DNA of 64,000 bases from AG25 sp035517615 (GTDB lineage: Bacteria; Gemmatimonadota; Gemmatimonadetes; Gemmatimonadales; GWC2-71-9): positions 21,454 through 85,453 of the forward strand of contig DATIYM010000056.1 in NCBI GenBank assembly GCA_035517615.1. The letters run 5' to 3'. Both the position numbers and the translations under genes were made by a program. This document shows, piece by piece, positions 40,405-49,063 of the stretch; position 1 is the stretch's first letter; each line of letters begins with the position of its first letter. The notes beneath the pieces were generated by a model. That model worked only from the letters and a program-made list of their open reading frames with translations. It was not told where the DNA came from and did no database searches.

Positions 40405-42426
40405 TTATTGTCCGGCGAAGACGAGGTCGGGCTCCCACGCAGTCACATAACCGGCAATCGCCGAAGCAGCGACCGTATAGGGGTTCGCGAGATACAGCTG
40501 GCCCGGACCTGAGCGTCCGGGGAAGTTGCGGTTGATCGCGCTGATCGTTACCTCGTCACGGCTTTTCGACACGCCTGGACCCGCGTTGATGCACGCGCCG
40601 CAGGAGGGCTCGAGAAAAGTCGCGCCGACCTCGCGAAACAGATCCAGATATCCCTGCGCGGCGCAGTAGTCTTTCACTTCCTGCGATCCCGATTGGATGA
40701 AGAAGCGGACCCAGGGCGCGACTCGCGCACCCTGCCGGCGCGCATCGCGCAGCACACGCGCGTACATGTCCATGTCGGCCTTCTTGCCCGCGGTACAGGA
40801 GCCCGCATAGGCGATATCGACGCGGACGCGCGATCGTAGTTCCGTGAGCGCGATGCCGTTTCCCGGATCGCCGGGCAACGCGAGCATCGGCTCGACGGCG
40901 CTGACGTCGATTTCGATCGTCTCGCAGTATTGGGCGTCCGGGTCGCTCACCAGGTCGGCGCAGAGGCGCCGCGCCTGCTCATCGCTCATTCCCCGCTGCT
41001 GCACCAGGTACGCGGCTGTACGATCATCGGGCGTGACGTAGCCCGTAAAACCGCCAACCTCCGCGGTCATGTTGGTCATCGTAGCCCGTTCGTCCACCGA
41101 CAGCTCGCTGACGGCATTCCCACAATATTCGATCAGCTTGCCGATGGCTCGGCCGGTCCTCACGTAGGGATGGCGCAGGATTTCGAGCATGTAATCCTTC
41201 GCCGTGACGTTCTCGGGCTTGCGACCCCGCAGCACGATCCTGACGGTTTCGGGAACCGTGATCCGCACATCCTTCGTGATCCAGGAATTAAAGATTGCAG
41301 TCGTACCAACTCCGAATGCGATACATCCCACCGCGCCAGCGTGCGGCGTGTGCGAGTCGCTGCCGATAATGATCTGTCCCGGCTCGGCGTGTGACTCGAG
41401 GATCTTGGAGTGACAGATCGCCTCCGAGCCATGGCGGCCCAGACGCAGCTCGCCATACAGCCGGATGCCCTGGCGTTCGGCGAACGCGCGTTGCTTGCGC
41501 TCGAGGTCCAGCGCCACGTCGAGCAGTCCTTCCTTGATCCGCTCGGGTGTCATGGCCTCGGCGAGGAACGTGAGATGGTCTCGGAACAGCAGCACCGAGC
41601 CCGGATCGTTCACCCTGGCATCGGGTCCCACTAGCCGCTCGAAAAAAATCGCCGCCATTGGCGTCACATACTCATGACTGAAGCGGGTATCAGTGACGAC
41701 AAAACCTTCGTCGCCCGGCTTTACGGCGGGAACTCCGATGTTCCCCGCCGCGGCGTCCACGACCCAGTGACGCGCGATGATTTTCTCGCCGAGGGTCATC
41801 GGCCGTCGCGCCGTACGGGGCGGCGCGACCGCGACCCGCCCCTGACGACGCGCCACGTTGTAGTTGAAGAGGCCGCCATATTCGATGATCCCCCGGGTGA
41901 TCTCCCCTTCACCCGCGGCGAAGGTTGCCAGCGGAACCTCCTTCCCTTGCTTGACGCGCTCGAGAATCGTGAAATCTGTCGTGGTGAGGACACCGAGGTT
42001 CTGACAATTTTCCCGGTAAATGCGCTCGATGCTCCGCCCCACCACGAGCTTGATCCCGGCGCACAGCTCGGCGTATGGGGACTGCTCGCGGGACGATCCC
42101 TTGCCCCGCCGTTTCCCGCTGACGGATACGGCGAATCCCCCCTGCTTCACCGACCCGCGGGTGATCGGGAACTCGGAGCCGCATTTGAGACCGAGATACG
42201 GGAAGTCGCCCAGGGTTTCGTCGTAGTAGTAGCAGATGTACGCGGGCGTGATTTCGTCGGTGGAGATATCGTCGCGCAGCGGCACGGTTGGTTGCCAATC
42301 CAGGTCCTCGCCATCCAACTGGCCGCGGACGAGCCGGGGGTCCTCCGTCAGGTAGAGAATCCGCCCATCGAAGCGCACGCGGTCAGGCAACCGGTGGACT
42401 ACCCGGGAGAGTAATGCGTCGCGCAT
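40405..42426 (-). CDS. aconitase-superfamily hydratase with N-terminal swivel domain
   Basis: Iron-sulfur hydro-lyase of 673 aa of the aconitase/isopropylmalate isomerase superfamily. Its domain order is unusual: a swivel (LeuD-like) domain at residues 35-190, with TVPLRDDISTDEI and GKRRGKGSSREQSPYA, precedes the large iron-sulfur domain. The latter has IGSDSHTPHAGAVG, AGSCTAGKK and EPSCGACINAGPG, the three cluster cysteines. This is the domain order of AcnB without its HEAT domain, the opposite of AcnA. ATG 42426 is the start: sequence further upstream is not homologous. The exact substrate (aconitate, homoaconitate, isopropylmalate) is not decided. Confidence 0.88.
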   Translation of the reverse strand: MRDALLSRVVHRLPDRVRFDGRILYLTEDPRLVRGQLDGEDLDWQPTVPLRDDISTDEITPAYICYYYDETLGDFPYLGLKCGSEFPITRGSVKQGGFAVSVSGKRRGKGSSREQSPYAELCAGIKLVVGRSIERIYRENCQNLGVLTTTDFTILERVKQGKEVPLATFAAGEGEITRGIIEYGGLFNYNVARRQGRVAVAPPRTARRPMTLGEKIIARHWVVDAAAGNIGVPAVKPGDEGFVVTDTRFSHEYVTPMAAIFFERLVGPDARVNDPGSVLLFRDHLTFLAEAMTPERIKEGLLDVALDLERKQRAFAERQGIRLYGELRLGRHGSEAICHSKILESHAEPGQIIIGSDSHTPHAGAVGCIAFGVGTTAIFNSWITKDVRITVPETVRIVLRGRKPENVTAKDYMLEILRHPYVRTGRAIGKLIEYCGNAVSELSVDERATMTNMTAEVGGFTGYVTPDDRTAAYLVQQRGMSDEQARRLCADLVSDPDAQYCETIEIDVSAVEPMLALPGDPGNGIALTELRSRVRVDIAYAGSCTAGKKADMDMYARVLRDARRQGARVAPWVRFFIQSGSQEVKDYCAAQGYLDLFREVGATFLEPSCGACINAGPGVSKSRDEVTISAINRNFPGRSGPGQLYLANPYTVAASAIAGYVTAWEPDLVFAGQ

Positions 42427-42477
42427 GTCGTGAAGATGACCCCTTGCTGTGAGTCGATCAAGCGGATTCGTTATGAC

Positions 42478-43096
42478 ATGATCCGAGGCGCCATGGTCAT
42501 GCTCGGAATTGCGGGAGCACTCTCCTGCACGCTGTGGGCCAGCGCGGAGGCGCAGACTCCCTCCGCCCCACCCCTTCCGACCGTGAATAGCGCGGCAATG
42601 GACGCGCATCTGAAATATCTCGCCGACGACCTCCTCGAGGGACGCGCGCCCGCCACCCGTGGGGGAGAGCTCGCCGCGCGCTATATCGCGGCGCAATTCG
42701 AGGCGCTTGGCCTTGCGCCCGGCGCGGCGGACGGCTCCTACTATCAACCGGTAACACTCGTTGGATTGACGCCTCATCCCACGATGCGGTGGGGGGTGGC
42801 CCAGAAACAACGTTCCCTTCGCTATCTCGACGATTTCGTCGCGTGGTCCGAGCGGCAATTTCGATCGAATCGGGAATCGATTTCGTGGGGCGGCCGGCGG
42901 GTTGGGGCGAAGAGCAGAGCCGCATTTACAACAAAGAGCGGTATCATCGACCGAGCGACGAGTACCGTTCGGACTTCAGGTAGGATGGAATGGTCCAACA
43001 GGTGCGGGTCATGTTGCGGCTGGTCCGCGCAGTCGCGAATGACTCGGGGCTGCCGAAGTGGCTTCCGAGTTCCGAATTTCAACGCGCTCGGTGGGT
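42478..43096 (+). pseudogene. decayed M28-family peptidase
   Basis: Remnant of a secreted M28 aminopeptidase. From ATG 42478 a signal peptide and about 100 residues of the N-terminal region (MDAHLKYLADDLLEGRAPAT, YLDDFVAWSE) are in frame. After about 42850 the homology jumps to the C-terminal end in another frame (GIDFVGRPAGWGEEQSRIYN, then YHRPSDEY with the last zinc-ligand His). The catalytic core, normally about 300 residues, is missing, and a TAG at 42981-42983 stands where family members have an aromatic residue before DGMVQQVRV. It reads as a deletion plus a nonsense mutation. Confidence 0.85.
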
Positions 43097-43146
43097 AGTC
43101 GCAAGTTGGTCCGCATCAGCAGGTTACACAGCACTTCCGGCGGCGA

Positions 43147-44316
43147 TTGCCATATCCCTGCCATACCCGTAAGTTTGCGCCCGTTTTTTTACCTCGGAGC
43201 GAGCGCCTGGAACTCCCCACATCCCATCGGCTCCCGCTTTCCTGGCTGCTAGAGGCAGCGAGCGTCCCGATTCAATACCGGGCCTATACCGAGGTTTTGC
43301 CGTTCACCGACCGGGACCCCGGCCAACTCGAAGAGCTGCGAATCGCGGATCTGGCGTACAAGCCGGCGCAGGCGATCGCACGCCGGCAGGCCGGTAGCGG
43401 GTTGTGGAGCGGTGGGCTGCTTGGTCTCGGTATGACGAAAGGTCCGGCGGCGGGTGACCCCGGGACTGTCCTCCAGTACCGGCACCTGCTCGAGCTGGGC
43501 TGGCCCCCGGATCAGCGTTCGTTTCGGCTCGCCGATCGGATTCTGTTCCGGTTGTTGTCGCGCGACGAGGATCCGGGCCTGTTGGGGGAATTTCAGCGCC
43601 CCGCCAAGAGCGATCCCGGGCTCGCGATGTGGGCGCGTTCCATGGCTCGCCAGGGCGCGAGCGCGGCGCTAGCGCGCGCCGGGATTTACGAGGAAGATCC
43701 GCGACTTCGCGGAGCGGCGCACCGGATCGCAAACGACATTTCACAGTACCTGCGCAGCGAGGTGGCCACGAAGCCGTTCCGCAAGGCGCAGGGGACAACG
43801 GTGCTCGATCCACTCGCGTCGCCCCCCACGTTTTTTGCCGTCGAGATGCTCGCGTTCCTTCCGGCCCTGCAGCGGGAGCGGGCAGGGTTCCTCGAGCGGC
43901 TGGGGCAGTACTTCTCCACTCCGAGCCCGCGCCGCAATTATTCGATCCTGGCCGGCACCAAGCTGCTCGAGCCCGTCTACGAGATCCTCGGTGACCCGCT
44001 GCACGCCGACGCTCAGGGGCGAGTGACGGACGTCCCGTTTGCATTGTACTGGCTCGAGCTCCTGGCGCGACTCGGGCTCGTGAGACAAGTGCCAAGCGCC
44101 AGTAAGGTACTGGCGCGGCTATTCAACGAATGCAACGAGCAGGGCATCTGGTCGCCGCGGAACCTGCGGACGCTGCCAAAGTCCGACAATCCAATGACGG
44201 CGCACTATTTCCCGCTCGAGGGGCCGGGCAAGAGTCCGGCGCAGCGCCAAACCGATGTCACGTTCCGCCTCGCGCTCATTGCGAAGATCATGAGCCTGCC
44301 GCTCGAGGTCGTGTAG
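43147..44316 (+). CDS. unknown protein, possibly alpha-toroid (prenyltransferase-like)
   Basis: Protein of up to 389 aa that I do not firmly recognise. It is helical and reads SWLLEAASVPIQYRAYTEVL near the N-terminus, like a family whose members begin WLLE...V.Y.L..L and are related to terpene-cyclase/prenyltransferase toroids. The first about 30 residues look non-native and no convincing start with a ribosome site was found, so translation may begin near 43200-43250. There is no signal peptide or membrane helix. The gene is flanked by the M28 pseudogene and the TrmB regulator. Confidence 0.6.
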   Translation: MPYPCHTRKFAPVFLPRSERLELPTSHRLPLSWLLEAASVPIQYRAYTEVLPFTDRDPGQLEELRIADLAYKPAQAIARRQAGSGLWSGGLLGLGMTKGPAAGDPGTVLQYRHLLELGWPPDQRSFRLADRILFRLLSRDEDPGLLGEFQRPAKSDPGLAMWARSMARQGASAALARAGIYEEDPRLRGAAHRIANDISQYLRSEVATKPFRKAQGTTVLDPLASPPTFFAVEMLAFLPALQRERAGFLERLGQYFSTPSPRRNYSILAGTKLLEPVYEILGDPLHADAQGRVTDVPFALYWLELLARLGLVRQVPSASKVLARLFNECNEQGIWSPRNLRTLPKSDNPMTAHYFPLEGPGKSPAQRQTDVTFRLALIAKIMSLPLEVV

Positions 44317-44323
44317 CGGGGCC

Positions 44324-44345
44324 AGTAGTTGTTGTATATACTACT
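44324..44345 (+). promoter_or_regulatory. inverted repeat and -10 at the TrmB gene start
   Basis: AGTAGT (44324-44329) and ACTACT (44340-44345) form a perfect 6-bp inverted repeat with a 10-nt centre. It covers the -10-like TATACT (44337-44342), five nt before GTG 44348. It could be the site at which the TrmB-family protein controls its own gene. Confidence 0.5.
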
Positions 44346-44347
44346 AC

Positions 44348-45019
44348 GTGGATCGGCGTCTCGATCTCACCCCATTTGGTTTCACCCCTACCGAATCTCG
44401 AGTATATGCCGTTCTGCTTGAGACCGGTCCCGTTTCGGGCTATGAGGTCGCGCGGCGGGCGCGTTTGGCCCGCGCGAATGCCTATGGTGCTCTGGACGGA
44501 TTGGTGAGTCGCAGTGCGGCTGTGAAGCTCCCCGGCAAACCCGCCCGATACCGCCCGATCGATCCAGACGCCCTCCTCGCCCAAGTCGCTACCACGCAGG
44601 GGCAGGCGCTCGAGACGCTGGGACAGGCGTTGGCTCAGGTCGGCCATGGAAGGGAGCCCGAGACGCGACCGCTCGAGGGCTTCCGACCCACGGCAAACGT
44701 GATCCTGCAAGCGGTGGGGCGCGCGGCGCAGACAGTGCGGGGCGTGATAGCTCCTGAACTGTTGCGCGCCACACTTCCCGCCTGGCGCCGCGCCATGGAG
44801 AAGACGTCCGTGAGCCTGGCCACGTTCGACGGGAGTATTGCGGGCGACATCGCATCGTTTGCGACCGTGCGCGCCCCCGCGGATTTCCCCACGCTGCTCA
44901 TCATCGACGATCGCCAGGTGATCACGGTAATCCCATCTGCCGCGGGAGAGCGCGGCATCTGGAGCACTCATCCTGCCCTTCTGGCGCTGGCACGTCGTGC
45001 GCTTGACGCGCTGGGCTGA
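44348..45019 (+). CDS. TrmB-family transcriptional regulator
   Basis: Regulator of 223 aa. The N-terminal winged helix has the TrmB/SugR pattern: GFTPTESRVYAVLLETGPVS, YEVARRARLARANAYGALDG, and KPARYRPIDPDALL. A helical linker and an effector domain of about 100 residues follow (APADFPTLLIIDDRQVI). TrmB proteins are best known as sugar-responsive regulators in Archaea and occur in some bacteria; the effector here is unknown. GTG 44348 lies five nt after a -10, suggesting a leaderless mRNA. The stop is separated by one nt from the lipoprotein hydrolase start. Confidence 0.82.
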   Translation: MDRRLDLTPFGFTPTESRVYAVLLETGPVSGYEVARRARLARANAYGALDGLVSRSAAVKLPGKPARYRPIDPDALLAQVATTQGQALETLGQALAQVGHGREPETRPLEGFRPTANVILQAVGRAAQTVRGVIAPELLRATLPAWRRAMEKTSVSLATFDGSIAGDIASFATVRAPADFPTLLIIDDRQVITVIPSAAGERGIWSTHPALLALARRALDALG

Positions 45020-45020
45020 C

Positions 45021-45962
45021 ATGCGAGCCGCGACCCTCTGTGGCGTTGCGGTAGTGCTTGCAGCGTGCCGGGCGGATCCGATCCCCCCTTCGGCGCGCTA
45101 TCCATCAGGCACACCGCTTCGGCCCCGATACGTGGTCGTCGATAGCCTGAAGCTGCGCTACGTCGAGGCGGGCAGCGGCATCCCCGTGATCCTGCTGCAT
45201 GGCCTCGGGTCTTCGATCTACTCGTGGCGTTTCATGCTCCAGCCGCTCGCAACCGCTGGGTTTCGCGTCATCGCGTTCGACAATAAGGGTTTTGGGTTTT
45301 CCGATAAACCTGCCTCTGGGTACAGCAATGCCGATTACGTGCGGGTTCTGATCGGCTTCATGGATTCGCTACGAATTAGCGATGCAGTCTTGGTTGGCAG
45401 CTCCATGGGAGGTGCCATCGCCGCGGACGCCGCGCTCGCCTACCCACACCGTGTTCGAGGACTCGTGTTGATCGATGCCGCGGGGCTTGGGGTTCGTGCC
45501 CCCTGGCTTTTGCGGCTGCTGCACTCGAGCCTGCCGCGTGCCCTGATTGCCCTTCGCGGCCGATGGGTCACGTCCAGAATTCTCAGGTCTACCTACGCGG
45601 ATCCGCGCAAGGTGACCTCGAGCGATGTCGACCAGTACTACGCTCCCGTTGCCAGCCCTGGGTTCGGGGCTGCTCTGCGTGGCGTGCTCCACGAGTTTCG
45701 TTTCGATGACCTGCGCGGACGGCTTGGTGCCATCGAGGCGCCAAGCCTCGTCATTTGGGGCGAGCATGATCCCTGGATTCCCCGGACTGTCGGAGTGGAA
45801 TTTGCCCGAGCACTCCAAAGAGTCGCCTTTGCCCCTGTGGCCAACGCCGGCCACATGCCGCAGGAAGAGCAACCTGATACGGTCAGCCACCTCTTGCTCG
45901 AGTTCCTGCAGCATGGCGTTCCTCCGCCCCCTCCGGATCTTGCATTGATTGATGGCCCCTGA
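45021..45962 (+). CDS. lipoprotein alpha/beta hydrolase
   Basis: Alpha/beta-hydrolase fold enzyme of 313 aa, anchored as a lipoprotein: ATG 45021 begins a signal ending in the lipobox LAAC with Cys16. The catalytic parts are oxyanion LLHGLGSS, nucleophile elbow VGSSMGG, acid IWGEHDPW and NAGHMPQEE with the catalytic His. Possible activities are esterase, haloalkane dehalogenase or epoxide hydrolase type. It starts one nt after the TrmB gene and ends before the TetR regulator, so may be controlled by both. ATG 45021 is preferred to GTG 44997 because of the lipobox. Confidence 0.85.
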   Translation: MRAATLCGVAVVLAACRADPIPPSARYPSGTPLRPRYVVVDSLKLRYVEAGSGIPVILLHGLGSSIYSWRFMLQPLATAGFRVIAFDNKGFGFSDKPASGYSNADYVRVLIGFMDSLRISDAVLVGSSMGGAIAADAALAYPHRVRGLVLIDAAGLGVRAPWLLRLLHSSLPRALIALRGRWVTSRILRSTYADPRKVTSSDVDQYYAPVASPGFGAALRGVLHEFRFDDLRGRLGAIEAPSLVIWGEHDPWIPRTVGVEFARALQRVAFAPVANAGHMPQEEQPDTVSHLLLEFLQHGVPPPPPDLALIDGP

Positions 45963-45969
45963 CAGATTT

Positions 45970-45989
45970 CCTCAACCATTTGGTTGAGG
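45970..45989 (+). promoter_or_regulatory. perfect palindromic operator before TetR gene
   Basis: CCTCAACC (45970-45977), ATTT, and GGTTGAGG (45982-45989): perfect 8-bp arms with a 4-nt centre. The size and symmetry fit a TetR-family operator. It lies directly before, and partly over, one of the possible starts of the TetR gene, suggesting autorepression. Confidence 0.65.
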
Positions 45990-45997
45990 GTTATGCA

Positions 45998-46600
45998 TTG
46001 CGGCCAAAACGAAGCAATGACAGGGCATTACGTATCTTGAGCGCGGCAAGAGAGGAGTTCGGAGCCCACGGGGTGTCGGGTGCTCGCGTCGACCGAATCG
46101 CCCGGCGTGCTGGGGTCAACAAGCAACTCCTCTTCTACTACTTCCACTCCAAGCGGGGGCTGTACCAGGCGACGATTACCGCGTGTATCGGCGAGCTGGA
46201 ACGGACGCTCTCGCTCCTGCCGCACGCCACGCAGAGTGGCGTCGCTGTTCTGCCGCGACTGAAGCAATTGATGGAGGGCATGTACGCCTTCTTCGAAGCC
46301 CATCGCCCCCTCGTCGAGCTACTCACCCAGGCCAGTACGCCCGAATTCCGGGCGTTTGGGCCGGCAATCGATCGGCTCGTGATCCTGTTGGCCGAAGGTC
46401 AGGGCATGGGAGAGGTTCGCGACGACATTGACCCCAATCTGGCGGCCGCACAGGCCCTTGTCTTGATGCTGGCATATGTGAGTATGGAGCCACTGATCGT
46501 GTTGAGCGCCGCTCCGCTCGGCGTTGACGGATACTCCCTATCGGAGCGATGGATGTCAGCCGCGATCCGCCTCGTGGTGGAGGGTGTCGCCACGCGATGA
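45998..46600 (+). CDS. TetR/AcrR-family transcriptional regulator
   Basis: TetR-type repressor of about 200 aa. The N-terminal helix-turn-helix reads ALRILSAAREEFGAHGVSGA, VDRIARRAGVNKQLLFYYF, and the C-terminal ligand-binding part is helical with LVELLTQASTPEFRAF. TTG 45998 has GAGGG (45986-45991, seven nt away) and is preferred over TTG 45980, which has no ribosome site and sits inside the palindrome. The palindrome just upstream is the likely operator. The regulated genes may include the hydrolase immediately before it. Confidence 0.85.
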   Translation: MRPKRSNDRALRILSAAREEFGAHGVSGARVDRIARRAGVNKQLLFYYFHSKRGLYQATITACIGELERTLSLLPHATQSGVAVLPRLKQLMEGMYAFFEAHRPLVELLTQASTPEFRAFGPAIDRLVILLAEGQGMGEVRDDIDPNLAAAQALVLMLAYVSMEPLIVLSAAPLGVDGYSLSERWMSAAIRLVVEGVATR

Positions 46601-46630
46601 CTGCAGCTGAAAACGATCCAGCCTTGAAAC

Positions 46631-49063
46631 CTAGTTTTGCTTCACCACCAGACCCGGCTCGATTCCAGCCTTCACCTGCTCGAACAGAAGCTGTCCGGCC
46701 TCGAACCGCGCGCCGCGCAGCGCGAGCGACAGCGCCTCTCCGAGCTCATCGACCAGATGCACTTTCACGGTTGAGCGGACATCTTCGGGCAGATCCTCGA
46801 GGTCCGCCTCGTTCTCACGCGGCAGAATGATCTCATGAATCCCCGCGCGTACGGCGCCGAGCACCTTCTCCTTGACGCCACCGATCGGGAGAACCCGGCC
46901 ACGCAGCGTCACCTCGCCGGTCATCGCGATGTCATGGCGTGCGGGCCGCTGCGACAGAGCGGACACCAACGCCGTGGCCATCGTCACGCCGGCCGAGGGG
47001 CCGTCCTTGGGAATCGCGCCCGCCGGAACGTGGACATGCACGTCCGTCCCCTTGAACGCATCCGCGGGGACGCCGAGCTGCTCGGCATGCGACTTGGCGT
47101 AGGTGAGCGCCGCCCGCGCGGATTCCTTCATGACGTCTCCCAGCTGGCCGGTCAGAACCAGCTCACCCTTGCCGCGTGTCACACTCGCCTCGACGAACAT
47201 GATGTCACCGCCGACCGGCGTGTAATACATGCCTGTTGCCACCCCGGTCTGGTCTTCGCGGGCCTTGCGCTCGGGGTGTACCTTGGGCCGGCCCACAAGC
47301 GAATGCATGTCCTTGGCGTCCACCGTTACCCGCTCGGTTGCGCCGCCCGCAATCTGGCGTGCGACCTTGCGGCACAGTTTCCCGATTTCCCGCTCCAGCT
47401 GGCGAACGCCGGCTTCGCGGGTGTAGCTCGCGGTCAGTTCGTTGAGCGCCGCGTCGGTTATCTCCAGCTGGTCCGTTGTCAGCCCGTTTTCACGGAGCTG
47501 GCGCGGAACGAGGTAGCGCTTCGCGATTTCCAGCTTCTCCTGGCCTGTGTACCCGGCGAAGTTCACCGTCTCGAGACGATCGAGCAGTGGCGCGGGAATC
47601 GACTGCAGGAAGTTCGCCGTCGCGATGAACAACACCTCCGACAAGTCGAACGGCACGCCCAGATAGTGATCCGTAAACGAGTCGTTCTGTGCCGGGTCGA
47701 GCACCTCGAGCAACGCGGCCGCCGGATCCCCCTGGAACGAGATTCCCAGCTTGTCGACTTCGTCGAGGAGAAACACGGGGTTCTTGACCCCTGCCTGCTT
47801 CATGCCCTGAATGATGCGTCCCGGCATGGCCCCGACGTAGGTGCGCCGATGGCCACGAATATCTGCTTCATCACGCGCGCCGCCGAGGGAGATGCGGACG
47901 TACGGCCGCCCCATGGCCCGGGCGATCGACTTCGCGATCGACGTCTTGCCCACACCCGGAGGGCCGACGAAGAGCAAAATGTGCCCTTTCGACTCGTGAT
48001 CGTCGTCATTCCCCGGGACGTCCGACGGCGTTCCTTGCTGTCGCAGCTGCCGGACCGCGAGGAATTCGAGCACCTGATCTTTCACATCCTTCAGACCGAA
48101 GTGGTCCTCTTCGAGAATCTCCCCTGCCCGCTTCAGGTCGAGTGATTCCTCGGCGCGGTTGTCCCACGGGAGCTCGGCCATTGTCTCGAGATAGGTTCGG
48201 ATGACCTGGGCTTCCATGGAATCACGATTCGCGCGCTCGAGTCGCGACAGCTCGCGTTCCACTTCTTTTCTGGCCGCCTCGGGAATATTGAGTTTCTCGA
48301 ACCGAGCGCGCAGCTCTTCCACCTCGCTCGCCTCGTCTTCTTCCCCCAGTTCCTTCCGGATTGCCTTCAGCTGCTCACGAAGCAGCATCTCGCGCTGACG
48401 CTCACCCAGCTCCTCCTGCACCTGGGACTTGATCTGCTCCTGCGCGTCGAGCACCGCGATCTGCCGCTGCACGTGAACCAGGACCCGGCGCAACCGGTCC
48501 TCCACGGAAAGCGTCTCGAGCAATGCCTGACGCTCCGCCGGCTTTGCCTCGATGTGCCCCGCCACGAGATCGGCAAAGCGGCTGGGATCGGTCACACCTT
48601 CGAGGATTTCCTTCACGACTTCATCGGGGAGCCCCGATTTTTCTCCCACCTCGGCGGCTCGCTGCCGCGTCTCGCGATACAGGGCCACGAAGGCCGCATC
48701 GTCCGCGTTGAGGGGAGGCATCTCGGCCACTTCGCGCACGTCGGCTTCGATGAAGCCGTTCGTCTCGCGGTATTGAACCGCGCACGCGCGCACGTCGCCG
48801 TGCAGGGACATCTGGATACCGTTGAGCCCGCGCTGCACTTGCCCGATTCGCGCCACGGTGCCGAACGTGTACAACCCAGCGGGCGCAACATGATCGGTGT
48901 TCTCGCGCTGCATGACCGCGAACACGCGGCGGGATGGCGTCTTGAGCGCCGCCTCGACCGCCTTGAGTGTGCCCGGCCGTCCTGCGCCAATCGGCGCCGT
49001 GACGCCCGGAAACAGTACCATATCGCGGAGCGGCAGCACAGGAAGCGTTAGTTTTTCATTCAT
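46631..49063 (-). CDS. lon: ATP-dependent protease Lon
   Basis: AAA+ Lon protease of 810 aa. The N-terminal substrate-binding domain (LPVLPLRDMVLFPGV) is followed by the ATPase module with FVGPPGVGKTSIAKS (Walker A), the DEVDKL Walker B, and the C-terminal protease domain with the Ser-Lys dyad, PKDGPSAGVTMATA carrying the Ser. It degrades misfolded and regulatory proteins. ATG 49063 (MNEKL) matches the family; ATG 49075 adds four residues. The promoter must lie within 49064-49290, shared with the divergent kinase gene; no CIRCE or HAIR element was found. Confidence 0.96.
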   Translation of the reverse strand: MNEKLTLPVLPLRDMVLFPGVTAPIGAGRPGTLKAVEAALKTPSRRVFAVMQRENTDHVAPAGLYTFGTVARIGQVQRGLNGIQMSLHGDVRACAVQYRETNGFIEADVREVAEMPPLNADDAAFVALYRETRQRAAEVGEKSGLPDEVVKEILEGVTDPSRFADLVAGHIEAKPAERQALLETLSVEDRLRRVLVHVQRQIAVLDAQEQIKSQVQEELGERQREMLLREQLKAIRKELGEEDEASEVEELRARFEKLNIPEAARKEVERELSRLERANRDSMEAQVIRTYLETMAELPWDNRAEESLDLKRAGEILEEDHFGLKDVKDQVLEFLAVRQLRQQGTPSDVPGNDDDHESKGHILLFVGPPGVGKTSIAKSIARAMGRPYVRISLGGARDEADIRGHRRTYVGAMPGRIIQGMKQAGVKNPVFLLDEVDKLGISFQGDPAAALLEVLDPAQNDSFTDHYLGVPFDLSEVLFIATANFLQSIPAPLLDRLETVNFAGYTGQEKLEIAKRYLVPRQLRENGLTTDQLEITDAALNELTASYTREAGVRQLEREIGKLCRKVARQIAGGATERVTVDAKDMHSLVGRPKVHPERKAREDQTGVATGMYYTPVGGDIMFVEASVTRGKGELVLTGQLGDVMKESARAALTYAKSHAEQLGVPADAFKGTDVHVHVPAGAIPKDGPSAGVTMATALVSALSQRPARHDIAMTGEVTLRGRVLPIGGVKEKVLGAVRAGIHEIILPRENEADLEDLPEDVRSTVKVHLVDELGEALSLALRGARFEAGQLLFEQVKAGIEPGLVVKQN

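Noticed and set aside
46835..48145. A 436-codon plus-strand frame opposite lon
   Set aside because: It is the antisense shadow of lon, and its sequence shows only low-complexity Arg/His-rich segments.
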